In this document: positions 31,616 to 42,185 of the stretch, piece by piece
Layout of the letters: every line of letters begins with the position of its first letter
Numbering within the stretch: the first letter of the stretch is position 1
Assembly (NCBI GenBank): GCA_903825015.1
Contig: CAIJYZ010000033.1
Location: forward strand, 1 to 42,185
DNA from: an uncultured Actinomycetes bacterium
GTDB lineage: Bacteria > Actinomycetota > Actinomycetes > Nanopelagicales > Nanopelagicaceae
DNA length: 42,185 bases
Reading direction: 5' to 3'
Program-made: the position numbers and the translations under genes
The notes under the pieces: model-generated
Database searches by the model: none
Told to the model about the DNA's origin: nothing
Seen by the model: the letters and a program-made list of their open reading frames with translations, nothing else

Positions 31616-32887
31616 ATGAGAAAGTTACTCGTATTAGGTGGCGGCACAGCCGGCACAATTGTCGTTAATAAATTAGTTAAAAAACTCCCGAAAGATTCTT
31701 GGGAAATTACAGTAGTAGACCAGGATACAAAGCATATTTATCAGCCAGGGCTGCTATTTCTTCCCTTTGGAACATATGAGCCCGAACAGATAATCAAGAA
31801 ACGTCAGAGTTATTTTCCAAAAGGCGTGGATTTTATTCAGGCACAAATCGACAGGGTTGATCCCGAACTCAACAAGGTTTATCTAAGTGATTCCCGTGTC
31901 CTTGAATATGATTATTTAGTCATTGCATCTGGCACAACACCTCGTCCAGATCAAACGCCCGGAATGAATGATCCAAAGCTTTGGTACAAGAGCGTTTTTG
32001 ACTTCTTCACTTTAGAGGGCTCTGTTGCTTTGCGCGAAGCACTTAAGAATTTTAATGGGGGACGCCTGGTTGTCCATATTGCTGAGATGCCGATTAAGTG
32101 CCCTGTGGCTCCACTTGAATTTACATTTTTAGCTGATGCCTACTTTGAAAAGCGTGGTATCCGTGACAAAGTCGAAATTGTTTATGTGACGCCGCTTGAA
32201 GGCGCTTTTACTAAACCTGTCTGCTCTAAAGCTTTGGGATTCATGCTGGATGAACGAAAAATCACGTTAGAACCCGATTTCGTTATCGAACATATCGATG
32301 CCGAAACAAAGACCATGGTTTCAATGGATGAACGTGAAATTGCATTTGACTTGCTTGTAACCATTCCAGTCAACATGGGAGCTGATTTCATAGCACGCTC
32401 TGGATTGGGAGATGAGCTCAACTACGTTCCTGTCAGTAAGCGCACTTTCTTATCAGATAAATTCGCAAATATTTTTGTGCTTGGCGATGCCTCAAATATT
32501 CCTGCATCTAAGGCCGGATCTGTTGCTCACTTTGCAATCGATTTATTTTCAGAAAACTTCGCAGAATATGTGCAAGGCCGTCCGATGACTCACGAATTCG
32601 ATGGTCACGCTAATTGCTTTATCGAGTCTGGTCATCGCAAAGGCTTGCTCATTGACTTTAACTATGACGTAGAACCACTTACCGGCAGATTCCCAATCCC
32701 AGTGATTGGCCCTATGCCATTATTGAAAGAGAGTTATTTAAACCATATGGGCAAGTTAGCTTTCAGGTGGATTTACTGGAATATCTTGCTTAAAGGACGC
32801 TACCTACCTATCCCGTCATTAATGTCGATGGCCGGAAAGGATCAAGTCATAAAAATGAATAAGGAGAGAGAAAATGCCCACAATTGA
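31616..32887 (+). CDS. Sulfide:quinone oxidoreductase-like FAD/NAD(P) oxidoreductase
   Basis: MRKLLVLGGGTAGTIVVNKLVKKLP...YLVIASGTTPRPDQTPG...IKCPVAPLEF...FVLGDASNIPASKAGSVAHF...ANCFIESG. Confidence 0.85.
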   Translation: MRKLLVLGGGTAGTIVVNKLVKKLPKDSWEITVVDQDTKHIYQPGLLFLPFGTYEPEQIIKKRQSYFPKGVDFIQAQIDRVDPELNKVYLSDSRVLEYDYLVIASGTTPRPDQTPGMNDPKLWYKSVFDFFTLEGSVALREALKNFNGGRLVVHIAEMPIKCPVAPLEFTFLADAYFEKRGIRDKVEIVYVTPLEGAFTKPVCSKALGFMLDERKITLEPDFVIEHIDAETKTMVSMDEREIAFDLLVTIPVNMGADFIARSGLGDELNYVPVSKRTFLSDKFANIFVLGDASNIPASKAGSVAHFAIDLFSENFAEYVQGRPMTHEFDGHANCFIESGHRKGLLIDFNYDVEPLTGRFPIPVIGPMPLLKESYLNHMGKLAFRWIYWNILLKGRYLPIPSLMSMAGKDQVIKMNKERENAHN

Positions 32888-33188
32888 AATAGCTAGCAAG
32901 CCTGTCACCGTTAACGAAGAAGGTTTCATGACCGTCTATGACGAATGGAGCGAAGATATCGCCAAGGTGTTAGCGGCCCAAGTCGAAATCGAATTAACGC
33001 CAAGGCATTGGGAAGTCATTCACTTCTTGCGTGAGGATTACAAAAAAGAAGGCGAATCATCGACATCGCGCCATACACAAACCGTCGGTGGTTTTCCAAT
33101 TAAAGAACAGTTTGAATTATTTCCAAAGAAACCTGCAAAGAAAATGTCGTATATAGCTGGACTTCCAAAGCCTAAGGGCTGTGTTTAA
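32874..33188 (+). CDS. DsrC/TusE-family sulfur carrier protein, single C-terminal Cys
   Basis: VNEEGFMTVYDEWSEDIAKVLAAQVEIELTPRHWEVIHFLREDY...IKEQFELFPKKPAKKMSYIAGLPKPKGCV; penultimate Cys conserved. Confidence 0.9.
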   Translation: MPTIEIASKPVTVNEEGFMTVYDEWSEDIAKVLAAQVEIELTPRHWEVIHFLREDYKKEGESSTSRHTQTVGGFPIKEQFELFPKKPAKKMSYIAGLPKPKGCV

Positions 33189-33199
33189 AGGGGATTGAA

Positions 33200-33721
33200 A
33201 TGACTACACCTGCAATTGTTCCAAATTTTGGAAGTGAAGATACTGGCCGCAAGATGGCGATTATCTGCTCAAAAGGAAATTTAGACATGGCTTACCCGGG
33301 ATTGATTTTGGGTAATGCAGCGTTAGGTGAAGGTATCGAAACGCATCTATTTTTCACATTCTGGGGCTTTGACATGATTATCAAATCTCGCATGGATGAT
33401 CTGCAATTTTCACCAGCCGGTAACACGGCGATGCACTTGCCTGGCACTAATGCCCATATTCCTCAAGCCGTTATGCCTGTACCTGGAATGACATCTATGG
33501 CAACTCACATGTTGAAGAAGCAGTTGGATGATTTGAAGATCCCATCTGTTCCGGATTTTCTTGAGCAGATTGTTGCAGCTGGTGGACATTTATGGGCATG
33601 TCGATTATCTGCAGATATGAATAAGGTCTCTGAAACAGATCTACGCGATGACGTTGAAGGAATAATAAGTGCGTCAGATTTCATCGAAATGACAGAAGGC
33701 GCTCAACTTCTATTCATTTAG
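33200..33721 (+). CDS. DsrE/DsrF/DrsH-like (DsrE2-type) sulfur-transfer protein
   Basis: KMAIICSKGNLDMAYPGLILGNAALGEGIETHLFFTFWGFDMI...HLWACRLSADMNKV; conserved Cys in the LWACRxSADM motif. Confidence 0.87.
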   Translation: MTTPAIVPNFGSEDTGRKMAIICSKGNLDMAYPGLILGNAALGEGIETHLFFTFWGFDMIIKSRMDDLQFSPAGNTAMHLPGTNAHIPQAVMPVPGMTSMATHMLKKQLDDLKIPSVPDFLEQIVAAGGHLWACRLSADMNKVSETDLRDDVEGIISASDFIEMTEGAQLLFI

Positions 33722-33774
33722 CATCCTGGGCAGTGCCCTAGATTTGAGATTACAAGCCTGCACTCATTGGTTAG

Positions 33775-35973
<2,199 letters not shown>

Positions 35974-35974
35974 C

Positions 35975-36304
35975 ATGATTAAACAGCGCAAGCTCGGCCC
36001 GTGGTCTCCATTGGGCGGTGGATCTAATTTTAAGAAATTAGCGACGGGTGATTTAGGTATCTTTAAAGAGATGGCCGATCGTAAAGGTGTCTCTGTATAT
36101 GCATTAACCATTGCGTGGCATTTGAATCAATTTCCAACATCAATTCCAATTCCAGGGGCCTCTAGAGTTTCATCGATTTTAGATTCACTAGCCGGTGTGG
36201 ATATTTCGTTGACAGCAGAAGAAATTCAAGAACTCAATGCAAGTTGTCCAACCGATACTCCTATTAACTCTGAACTTTTGGATATCGCCACCCTTGGCGC
36301 TTAG
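35975..36304 (+). pseudogene. C-terminal third of an aldo/keto reductase (remnant or minigene)
   Basis: WSPLGGG...KEMADRKGVSVYALTIAWHLNQFPTSIPIPGASRVSSILDSLAGVDISLTAEEIQELNAS matches the AKR C-terminus only; the catalytic Asp/Tyr/Lys barrel half is absent and katG ends 1 bp upstream. Confidence 0.7.
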
Positions 36305-37374
36305 TTAGCCCAGGCTGCTTTAGAACTCCTTACCTCTTGACCGGTTGCAATCGATTCGTCGATGGCGATTGAAATAAGTTGATCTTGACACGCTTCTCGC
36401 AAGGGATACGGCGCAGCAGCTTTGCCATTGATCCATTCAGCCATCTGAACCATCATCTGAGCGATGGCAATCTCTTCATCCATAAATCGAAGCCCTACGA
36501 ATGGGTTATTGAAGATTACTCTGCCCTCGAAAGATAAATGCTCAGTGTCAAATCCATCAAGATTTAAGTCGTACCCAAGTTGGTATCGCTGTATCAGTGA
36601 AGTGGTAATTGCTGGGCCATCGATGAGTCGAATGACCTGGTCATCGAGGATTTCGCCTTTACTGCCGCGCACCACAATTCTGCGATGACGCAATTGGTTG
36701 TGCCATTGGTTATCTACAAAGTTATAAACCCCAGATTTGTTATCTCCAAAGTCAATGAGCGAGATAGTTGTTTTAGCCAATTTCGGAGATAAATCTGTAT
36801 TCCATCCTCCTCGAAATAGTGGATCAACTAGTGGCGCTTCAAAAACTTTTGTCACAACTGTTGTGGGCTCAAAACCAGATTGCAAGAAACCGCGCATCAT
36901 CGATACAGCGTGATAGCCGTGTGTAGATGAAAGTTCAACAGAGGTCGGTTGACCAATCACGCCTTCACGGGAGATAGCCAATCGAGCCGCATGGCCGGGA
37001 AGATATAGATATTGCTCCGCTACTTGCACCATTTCAGTCGCACCTACCGCGGCCCACAAACTATTGAGATCTTCTAGTGTTCTTGCTGGCGGTGTTTCAC
37101 ACAAAACAAATACACCTGCTTTAACAAGTTCTTCTACAACGGATGGATTTGAATCCCATGAAACAGCGCTGACTGCAAAATCTGGCTTCGAATGACCAAT
37201 AAGTTCGCCGACATAGGCAAATACATTAACTGCATATTTTTCTTGAATCTGTGTGCGAATTTCTTCTTTTCGGGCGACAACACCAACAATTTCAAATCTA
37301 TCGGGCATTAATTCTGCAATGCGTAGATAGAACTCAGAACGCCATCCAGCGCCAACAACTGCGATTTTAACCAT
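36301..37374 (-). CDS. Gfo/Idh/MocA-family oxidoreductase
   Basis: MVKIAVVGAGWRSEFYLRIAELMPDRFEIVGVVAR...VLCETPPARTLEDLNSLW...AEQYLYLPGHAARLAI. Confidence 0.88.
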   Translation of the reverse strand: MVKIAVVGAGWRSEFYLRIAELMPDRFEIVGVVARKEEIRTQIQEKYAVNVFAYVGELIGHSKPDFAVSAVSWDSNPSVVEELVKAGVFVLCETPPARTLEDLNSLWAAVGATEMVQVAEQYLYLPGHAARLAISREGVIGQPTSVELSSTHGYHAVSMMRGFLQSGFEPTTVVTKVFEAPLVDPLFRGGWNTDLSPKLAKTTISLIDFGDNKSGVYNFVDNQWHNQLRHRRIVVRGSKGEILDDQVIRLIDGPAITTSLIQRYQLGYDLNLDGFDTEHLSFEGRVIFNNPFVGLRFMDEEIAIAQMMVQMAEWINGKAAAPYPLREACQDQLISIAIDESIATGQEVRSSKAAWAN

Positions 37375-37408
37375 GAGTGATAGTAATCCTCGTGTCTAAT
37401 TTGAAGCG

Positions 37409-37482
37409 TGGGGCGGGTCGGGCTCGAACCGACGACGACAGAATTATGAGTTCTGGGCTCTAACCAACTGAGCTACCGCCCC
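37409..37482 (-). tRNA. tRNA-Met(CAT), probably elongator
   Basis: GGGGCGG-TA-GCTC-AGTTGGTTA-GAGC-C-CAGAA-CTCATAA-TTCTG-...-GTCGG-TTCGAGC-CCGAC-CCGCCCC-A. tRNA-Ile2 (lysidine-modified CAT) not strictly excluded. Confidence 0.94.
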
Positions 37483-37526
37483 TACGGTGAGGAGTTTAGA
37501 GCACTGAAAAGCTTTTCAAATCACCG

Positions 37527-39011
37527 GTGACTTTTGCGCCTAATCTTTGTACAGTTTCGGCAACTGAATTGGAGTCTGCCATTACTGACAATAGCCCGGC
37601 CGTTGTTGGCCCATCTCTGACAACCCGAAAAGTAGTTTTTCTTGTTATTGCAGCAGCAGCCCCAATGGCAGCGATGGTGGGCAATGTGCCGCTGGCACTT
37701 GTCTATGGAAATGGTGCAGGTCTGCCCGCCGCCTTTTTAATCGCCACCTTAGTTTTGATCTGCTTTTCAGTTGGCTATGCAGCAATGAGCCGCAAGGTAA
37801 TTAACACTGGGGCCTTCTATACATATATTGCCCGTTCGTTAACTAAACCCGTTGGCGTGGGATCTGCATATGTTGCACTCGCCGCATATACCGCCCAAGC
37901 ATGCGGCCTTGCAGGTGCCTTTGGTTATTTCATGCAACAGCTAATTCTTGAAGGTGCCGGAGTAAATGTGCCTTGGTATGTATTTAGCGCAATAGGAATT
38001 GTCGTGGTTGCAATCCTTGGTTATCGATCTGTTGAAATGGGTGCAAAAGTTGTTGGCGTATTTATGGTTGCCGAATTTGCGATTCTCTTTATCTTTGAAG
38101 CTTTAGTTTTAAACAAGCAACACATGCAGGCATTTCCAATTGAATCATTTAGCAAATCAGCAATAACTTCAGGACCAATCGGTATCGCAATGTTATTTGC
38201 CTTCACTAGTTTTATCGGCTTTGAATCAGCAGCCCTTTATGGCGAAGAAACCAAAGACCCAGAGCGCAGCATTCCGCGGGCCACATATATCGCTGTCAGT
38301 TCAGTTGGAATCTTCTATGTTCTATCTTCTTGGATCATTATCGGTTCAGTTGGTGCCGACAAAGTTCGTGCCCTGTCTGAAAAAGATGGGGGAGTCTTTG
38401 TTATTAATTTGGTGCAGCAATATGGCGGAACAATCCTTTTTGATATTACCGCTGTGCTGCTTTGCACCAGTGTTTTAGCTGGCTATTCAGCAATCCATAA
38501 TGCTGCCAGTCGCTATCTATTTGCCTTGGGCCGTGAATCAATCATGCCGACGCACTTTGGCCATCACCACAAATCATTCTTGAGCCCACATAAAGCAAGT
38601 CTTGCAATTACTGGCGTTGCAACTTTTTCGGCCGTTGTATTTGCAATAAGCGGCGCGGATCCCTATACGGTTTATGCCGCAAGTTTGATTGCCGTAGGCA
38701 CTTTAGGAATCGTTGCTTTGCAAGCAATGGCTTCACTTTCTGTAGTTGCTTTCTTTTGGAAGCGACCAGACCGCCAACTGTGGCAAGGTGTTATTGCACC
38801 GCTTATCGGCTTCATTGGTTTGGTTACGGCATTCTTTTTAGCTGCGATGCATTACAACACGCTAACCGGAAGCGATAACAAGATAGTTAACTTGGTTCCA
38901 TTCGTTTTACTTGTAATAGCAATCGGTGGGACAATTTTTGGATATGACCTAAAGACTAGAAAACCACAGGTCTATGCAGATTTAGCAGTTTCAAAGCTTC
39001 GCAGCAAGTAG
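37527..39011 (+). CDS. APC-superfamily amino acid permease
   Basis: About 12 TM; VVFLVIAAAAPMAAMVGNVPLALVYGNGAGLPAAFLIATLVLICFSVGYAAMSR...FTSFIGFESAALYGEETKDPERSIPRAT. Start uncertain (GTG 37527 or TTG 37569). Confidence 0.9.
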   Translation: MTFAPNLCTVSATELESAITDNSPAVVGPSLTTRKVVFLVIAAAAPMAAMVGNVPLALVYGNGAGLPAAFLIATLVLICFSVGYAAMSRKVINTGAFYTYIARSLTKPVGVGSAYVALAAYTAQACGLAGAFGYFMQQLILEGAGVNVPWYVFSAIGIVVVAILGYRSVEMGAKVVGVFMVAEFAILFIFEALVLNKQHMQAFPIESFSKSAITSGPIGIAMLFAFTSFIGFESAALYGEETKDPERSIPRATYIAVSSVGIFYVLSSWIIIGSVGADKVRALSEKDGGVFVINLVQQYGGTILFDITAVLLCTSVLAGYSAIHNAASRYLFALGRESIMPTHFGHHHKSFLSPHKASLAITGVATFSAVVFAISGADPYTVYAASLIAVGTLGIVALQAMASLSVVAFFWKRPDRQLWQGVIAPLIGFIGLVTAFFLAAMHYNTLTGSDNKIVNLVPFVLLVIAIGGTIFGYDLKTRKPQVYADLAVSKLRSK

Positions 39012-39013
39012 TT

Positions 39014-39886
39014 CTATTGCTCGATGTATTCCCATGTCTCGCCAACTTTGCGGGCGATTCCGCGAGCCTCTAGTTCCTTCAAGAACTTCTTATGTCCTTT
39101 GTCGCCACTTCCTTTAAAGAGCGGCATTAACTTTGGTAGCAAGTTAGGAACCAACATTGCCGCTTTTACTAGAAGTGATTCGCTAAAGCGAGGATAGATT
39201 TCAAATCGAGGTTTATCTAACATTTTATGGAAAGATTTAAGAACATCACCGCTTGTCTGTGGTGGATCCATAAATTGCAATGTGTTGCCGCCTTCAATTG
39301 CTTCGCGGTGCAACATTGGTGTGTCTGTAGCCGATGGCAGAACTGAACCCGCCTTTATTCCCTTGCCCGCTAGATCTAAACTCATTGAAAGCATGGCACC
39401 GCGTAGCCCAAATTTTGAAGCTGTATACATGGGTGTTTCACCTAGTGGAAAGATTCCACCTAAAGAGCCCGTAGTAATAATGCGGGGATCATCACTTTTC
39501 TTCAATAAATCAATAGCACTTCGAATAAAGATAAGCGGTGCAACAAGATTGATATCTAATTCGCGTTCGATGCTTTCGATACTGCGTACATCAAAACGAT
39601 CTGTGGTGGTGATTGCTGCATTAGGGATAAGCACATCGATATGACCATATGTACTTTCGATAGTTTCTAGTACCCGGATAATCTCTTTTCGATCCGTTAA
39701 ATCGGCTGCGATATACATATGGCCATCACCTTCAAGGCCGGCAAGAACGGACTTTAACTTTGATTCAGTCCGTGAAACCAAAACTACTTTGGCGCCTTTA
39801 CTTGCAAAATCAGCAGCTAAATAGGAACCGATTCCACCTCCGCCACCGGTGATAACAAATACTTTGCCAGGATATGAGTACTTCAT
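39014..39886 (-). CDS. Short-chain dehydrogenase/reductase
   Basis: VFVITGGGGGIGSYLAADFASKGAKVVLVSR; LIPNAAI (NNAG-like); YTASKFGLRG. Confidence 0.9.
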   Translation of the reverse strand: MKYSYPGKVFVITGGGGGIGSYLAADFASKGAKVVLVSRTESKLKSVLAGLEGDGHMYIAADLTDRKEIIRVLETIESTYGHIDVLIPNAAITTTDRFDVRSIESIERELDINLVAPLIFIRSAIDLLKKSDDPRIITTGSLGGIFPLGETPMYTASKFGLRGAMLSMSLDLAGKGIKAGSVLPSATDTPMLHREAIEGGNTLQFMDPPQTSGDVLKSFHKMLDKPRFEIYPRFSESLLVKAAMLVPNLLPKLMPLFKGSGDKGHKKFLKELEARGIARKVGETWEYIEQ

Positions 39887-41349
39887 GTTGAACTCCCAAT
39901 GGTTAGTCGAGCAAGTGAAATAGATTCGCGTAGATCAAAGCGGCCGGTTTCAAAGAGCACCAAGATGGTGTTATCGCTAAGCACACCAATCTGGGAACAC
40001 CCAGCGGCCCCGTTGTATAAGAGTTTTGAATAGCCCCAGGTTGCACCGTTGTCATCACTCTTTCGAAGCGTCATCTCGGCGCGATAACCTGCGGCTGGAT
40101 TACTAAAGAGGAGTTGATCTTGGTAGTTAGTGATCGCGGCCTGGATTCCGGCATCCACTAAATTGGGATCGTTTTGCGTTGCTGGCCAAGTGATGCCGCC
40201 ATCGTTGCTGCAACTAACTAATCGTGGTTTCTTCAAGGCGTTACGCAAATTCGCGCACACTGTTCCATCACTTAGTTCAACGTATTGTGGTTCTTCCCCA
40301 GCGTTCATAGTCTTGCCTAATTTCCAAGTCACGCCATCATCATCGCTGTATAAAGAGCGTGGAGCATCCAAGTTGGAAGGAACAATCAAACGCCCAGAAG
40401 CAATCTGCAATCCGCTGCCAGGACCCGTTGCACAATGTTGTGTTACAGGTAGCGATAGTTCTTGCGTTAAGTTTCGTGCCTTTGCCCATGTCACACCTTG
40501 ATCTTTGCTCGAAGTCATAAAGAGTTCGGTGTAATCGGCGCAGAATGCTAGCCACACTATTTTGGTTTTCTTGTCGAACAAAACTGTTGGGTTATGCACC
40601 GTGCGGCTGCCCATATCTTCGACTACTTGAATTGGTTGCCAGGTTTTTGCACCATCTGTACTTCGGCGTAAAACAATATCGATATTGAGAAGATCACTCA
40701 TAGCTTCTTGGCGACTTTCAGAAAACGCTAAAACGGTGTCATTGGGTAATACCGTCATCGCTGGAATTCGATATCCATGATCACCTGAGGTGAAAATCTC
40801 TTGGTGCGTTACATCTTTTGCCCATTCTGGATGCCATGTAGCGGCCTGGACTCCAACTGCGCTAAAGACTAAAACAAATGGCATCCCGATTAGAAATGAA
40901 CCTCGTAATAAACGAACTGGTTTTTTCTGGGCAAATTTAACCCACGACAAAACTCCACTTGCAAAGAAAAAGGTTGGATACAAAATAAATGGTAGAGCGA
41001 GCAGCGCCACGGCAAACATTGGCACCGAACCCATTGCACCTAAGGCCAAAGTACGGCCAACGCTAAGAATGGGGCAGGCGATGATTATTGAAATAGTTGC
41101 CCATACCATTCGCCATGCAATTGGAACTTGGTTGCGAAAGTGCGCATGTTTTGAATTAAAGACAGAAGCAGCTGTGGAAAGAATAAGGAGAAGGATAAAT
41201 ACATAGATATACATGCTGGCGCGAACGGCGATCAGAAACTCACCCGAGAAAGACATTTCGTATATTCCAAAGACTGCAAGCAATAGAACTAGAGCAGTCA
41301 CATGAATTGTTGTAAGCCATCTTGTTTTGGAGTTATGGGCCGATGCCAT
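39883..41349 (-). CDS. Membrane-anchored sialidase-like (BNR/Asp-box) protein with about 5 N-terminal TM helices
   Basis: YRIPAMTVLP (RIP motif); Asp boxes STDGAKTW, SKDQGVTW, SDDDGVTW, SNDGGITW, SDDNGATW. Start corrected to ATG 41349 (GAGAGG RBS). Confidence 0.85.
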   Translation of the reverse strand: MASAHNSKTRWLTTIHVTALVLLLAVFGIYEMSFSGEFLIAVRASMYIYVFILLLILSTAASVFNSKHAHFRNQVPIAWRMVWATISIIIACPILSVGRTLALGAMGSVPMFAVALLALPFILYPTFFFASGVLSWVKFAQKKPVRLLRGSFLIGMPFVLVFSAVGVQAATWHPEWAKDVTHQEIFTSGDHGYRIPAMTVLPNDTVLAFSESRQEAMSDLLNIDIVLRRSTDGAKTWQPIQVVEDMGSRTVHNPTVLFDKKTKIVWLAFCADYTELFMTSSKDQGVTWAKARNLTQELSLPVTQHCATGPGSGLQIASGRLIVPSNLDAPRSLYSDDDGVTWKLGKTMNAGEEPQYVELSDGTVCANLRNALKKPRLVSCSNDGGITWPATQNDPNLVDAGIQAAITNYQDQLLFSNPAAGYRAEMTLRKSDDNGATWGYSKLLYNGAAGCSQIGVLSDNTILVLFETGRFDLRESISLARLTIGSST

Positions 41350-41455
41350 GGTGTACCTCTCGCGAATTTCATCGAAGGCTATTGCTATCAATGTTGTAAT
41401 TCAAGGCTGGCTATGCAAAAGTAGATTATTAGATTCCTAGAAAAAGGTGATTTGT

Positions 41456-42185
41456 ATGTCTGAGAGCGCGCAAAGCTCAAGTTCAGAGATGGACTCGATG
41501 CTAAATGAGTTGTACCCCTATCGGGATACAACCACGACATATTCTCAGATTCCCGCCCAGGGTCTAAAGGCTGAAGAAGTTTTAGAGATGGTGCGATCTT
41601 TTGCAAAGCGCGAAGATGCCGTTGGAGATCAGGGAAAGGTCTCTGGCTCGTTATACAGCGGAGACCACGATCATTACCATGTGCTGACTCAAGTATTTGA
41701 AGAGTTTGCTCATGCCAATGTTTTACAGCGTGATATGTATCCATCGGCAACAAAATTTGAATCTGAAATTATTGCGATGACTCTAGATATGTTGCATGGG
41801 ACGGGCCCTGAAAGTGATGCCTGTGGAGTAATCACAAGCGGCGGCAGTGAATCTTTGATTACCGCCCTTTACACATATCGCGAACAAGCATCACGCGAAC
41901 GCGGTGTAACAAAGCCCAATGTTGTTATTCCAACTACTGCTCACGTTGCTTTAGATAAAGGCGCACACTGGCTGGGTATTGAAGTTCGCCATGCGCCTCT
42001 GACCGATGCATTTGTTGTCGATCTAGCAGCTATGGATGCTCTCATTGATGAAAACACAATCGCTTTAGTTGGTTCTGCCGGAAACTATGCACACGGACTT
42101 ATTGATCCCATTACCGAAATCGGCCAGTTAGCAATCAAGCATGGAATCGGACTGCATGTAGATGGCTGCTTAGGTGGATTTTTAC
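41456..42185 (+). CDS. PLP-dependent group II decarboxylase / sphingosine-1-phosphate lyase-like protein, truncated at window end
   Basis: ATG 41456 after AAAAAGGTG; reads MSESAQSSSSEMDSMLNELYPYRDTTTTYSQIPAQGLKAEEVLEMVRSFAKRED...GKVSGSLYSGDHDHYHVLTQVFEEFAHANVLQRDMYPSATKFESEIIAMTLDMLHG...GVITSGGSESLITAL. Missing from the ORF track because it is open at the edge. Confidence 0.85.
   Translation, partial: MSESAQSSSSEMDSMLNELYPYRDTTTTYSQIPAQGLKAEEVLEMVRSFAKREDAVGDQGKVSGSLYSGDHDHYHVLTQVFEEFAHANVLQRDMYPSATKFESEIIAMTLDMLHGTGPESDACGVITSGGSESLITALYTYREQASRERGVTKPNVVIPTTAHVALDKGAHWLGIEVRHAPLTDAFVVDLAAMDALIDENTIALVGSAGNYAHGLIDPITEIGQLAIKHGIGLHVDGCLGGFL

Noticed and set aside
32874-33188. Calling this a full dissimilatory sulfite reductase (Dsr) system
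   Set aside because: No DsrAB, DsrEFH or DsrMKJOP in the window, and the DsrC-like protein lacks the second redox Cys.
33727-33738. GGGCAGTGCCC after the DsrE2-like gene as an intrinsic terminator
   Set aside because: Loop of one nucleotide at full pairing and no U-tract; too weak to call.
39282-39644. 120-aa + ORF antisense to the SDR
   Set aside because: Shadow ORF; the SDR on the opposite strand has full motif support.
40790-41206. 138-aa + ORF antisense to the sialidase TM region
   Set aside because: Arises from the complementary strand of hydrophobic codons; no independent evidence.

Overview
This 42 kb window reads as a gene-dense, low-to-moderate GC, streamlined actinobacterial chromosome. 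Gene content and codon style resemble freshwater Nanopelagicales/acI-type actinobacteria; that placement is inference from recall, with no search run. Most of it is housekeeping: panB, nadE, cysK-cysE, a type-I glnA, leuA, recO-uppS, a ZIP transporter with a Zur/Fur regulator, glyS-dusB-ydcF-dgt-dnaG, tRNA-Asn, a Leloir galactose block (galKET plus GH36 alpha-galactosidase), glpK/glpD, a GH25 muramidase, an orphan LuxR-type regulator, NnrD, katG, tRNA-Met(CAT), an APC permease, an SDR, a membrane-anchored sialidase-like protein and a truncated PLP decarboxylase/S1P-lyase-like gene. I saw no CRISPR array, phage or transposon. The observations I rate highest are: (1) a 25-aa Cys-rich leader ORF (MKSIVTWLFTRNRVVDFCLSASCSC) upstream of cysK-cysE, probably a leaderless cysteine-responsive attenuator; (2) a compact three-gene sulfur-trafficking operon (SQR-like flavoprotein, single-Cys DsrC/TusE-like protein, DsrE2-like protein) with no Dsr, sHdr or TusBCD genes nearby; (3) a 5-TM sialidase-like protein in which the usual nucleophile Tyr motif reads AGCS instead of AGYS; (4) a near-perfect Zur-type palindrome over the ZIP-zur promoter; (5) a recurrent TAnnnT-N6/7-start-codon arrangement in front of at least eleven genes, indicating widespread leaderless transcription and allowing start-codon correction; (6) a DoxX-Rieske fusion; (7) a stand-alone DnaX C-terminal-like domain; (8) an aldo/keto reductase remnant abutting katG.
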